From: JBGTCY01 sp041748615
GTDB taxonomy: Bacteria; Bacteroidota; Bacteroidia; Chitinophagales; CAIOSU01
Length of the DNA stretch: 6,766 nt
NCBI GenBank assembly: GCA_041748615.1
Contig: JBGTCY010000047.1
Coordinates: forward strand, 1-6,766
Reading direction: 5' to 3'
A program made the position numbers and the translations under genes. This document shows positions 6,295 through 6,766 of the stretch, in pieces. How positions within the stretch are numbered: position 1 is the stretch's first letter; each line of letters opens with the position of its first letter. The notes under the pieces were generated by a model. That model worked only from the letters and a program-made list of their open reading frames with translations. It was not told where the DNA came from and ran no database searches.

Positions 6295-6766
6295 TTAATA
6301 CTCCTCAACTTAAAGCAGCATTTGAAAAGGTCGCGCAACGGGAGTCTTATCCCGAAGGAACCGTGCTGATAGAGCCCGGTCAATACATCAAAGCAATGCC
6401 GATTATCATCAAAGGTTGCATCCGTGTTTTACGACAGGATGAAAATGGCAATGAAACATTTTTATATCATATCATGCCCGGTGAAACCTGCGCGCTTTCG
6501 CTCACCTGCTGTTCTGTGAAAAAACCCAGTGAAGTGAAAACCATCACCGAAGAAGAAACTGAAATGTGGATGTTGCCGGTGCAGGTGATGGAAGACTGGC
6601 AGCAATATAAGGAATGGAAAGATTTCATTGCGCTCACTTACCAGTCGAGATTTGAGCGATTATTGAAAGCGATTGATGAAATCGCTTTTCAAAACATGGA
6701 CCAGCGGCTCTGGAAATATCTTTTAGCCCGCTCTAACGCGAAAGAAAATACACAACTTATTATCAG
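6285..6766 (+). CDS. Crp/Fnr-family transcriptional regulator (partial, right edge)
   Basis: The frame is open from the ATG at 6285 to the window end, giving 160 residues without a stop. Residues about 17-100 form a cyclic-nucleotide-binding-type beta-roll: EGTVLIEPGQYIKAMPIII, then IKGCIRVLRQDENG, then MPGETCA. Residues about 105-150 are the long dimerisation helix and the start of the DNA-binding part (RFERLLKAIDEIAFQNMDQR, with RLWKYLL before the edge). The helix-turn-helix should lie beyond the window. The phosphate-binding cassette keeps Gly-Glu (G66, E67) but lacks the Arg-Ser/Thr that binds cAMP in CRP. Cysteines sit there instead (C69, C75, C76; also C45). From general knowledge this resembles a Bacteroidota Crp/Fnr subgroup often placed near sulfur or rhodanese genes, but the downstream neighbours are not visible. 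The start at 6285 is uncertain by two codons (second ATG at 6291). Confidence 0.85.
   Translation, partial: MNMFNTPQLKAAFEKVAQRESYPEGTVLIEPGQYIKAMPIIIKGCIRVLRQDENGNETFLYHIMPGETCALSLTCCSVKKPSEVKTITEEETEMWMLPVQVMEDWQQYKEWKDFIALTYQSRFERLLKAIDEIAFQNMDQRLWKYLLARSNAKENTQLII

Overview
This window looks like a chromosomal segment of a Bacteroidota bacterium. Three signs support that. The first complete protein ends in a type IX secretion (T9SS) C-terminal sorting domain. None of the starts has a Shine-Dalgarno sequence, and their leaders are AT-rich. TTTG-type elements of the Bacteroidota sigma factor lie about 15-40 bp upstream of several starts. Base composition is moderate and the four main genes share one codon style. 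I cannot assign a genus.

Layout: position 15 down to 1 may be the first five codons of a leftward gene (MKKFV) that runs off the left edge. Positions 16-559 form a long non-coding region. Its middle part (about 190-400) is GC-richer than its AT-rich flanks and holds a nested hairpin, a second hairpin, a degenerate 7-bp tandem array and a short direct repeat. Four rightward genes follow: a secreted PhoD-type alkaline phosphatase/phosphodiesterase with a T9SS tail (560-2380), a beta-helix lipoprotein with a GTG start (2476-3864), a patatin-like lipase fused to a seven-helix membrane region (4004-6232), and the first 160 residues of a Crp/Fnr-family regulator (6285 to the right edge). The gaps between the four genes are 95, 139 and 52 bp, so they could be read together, but candidate promoters in front of genes 1, 3 and 4 argue for several transcripts.

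How they may work together: three of the four products act in or beyond the envelope (an exported phosphoester hydrolase, an envelope lipoprotein and a membrane-anchored acyl hydrolase). A joint role in phosphate or lipid turnover is possible, but this is an inference from adjacency only. The Crp/Fnr protein keeps the cNMP-fold but lacks the cAMP-binding arginine signature and carries a Cys-x5-Cys-Cys cluster there, which suggests a ligand other than cAMP. It may belong to whatever lies downstream of the window.

I see no CRISPR array, transposase, tRNA, rRNA, phage gene or defence gene here. The parts most worth a second look are the structured non-coding block at 190-400, the membrane-patatin fusion and the cysteine cluster of the regulator.
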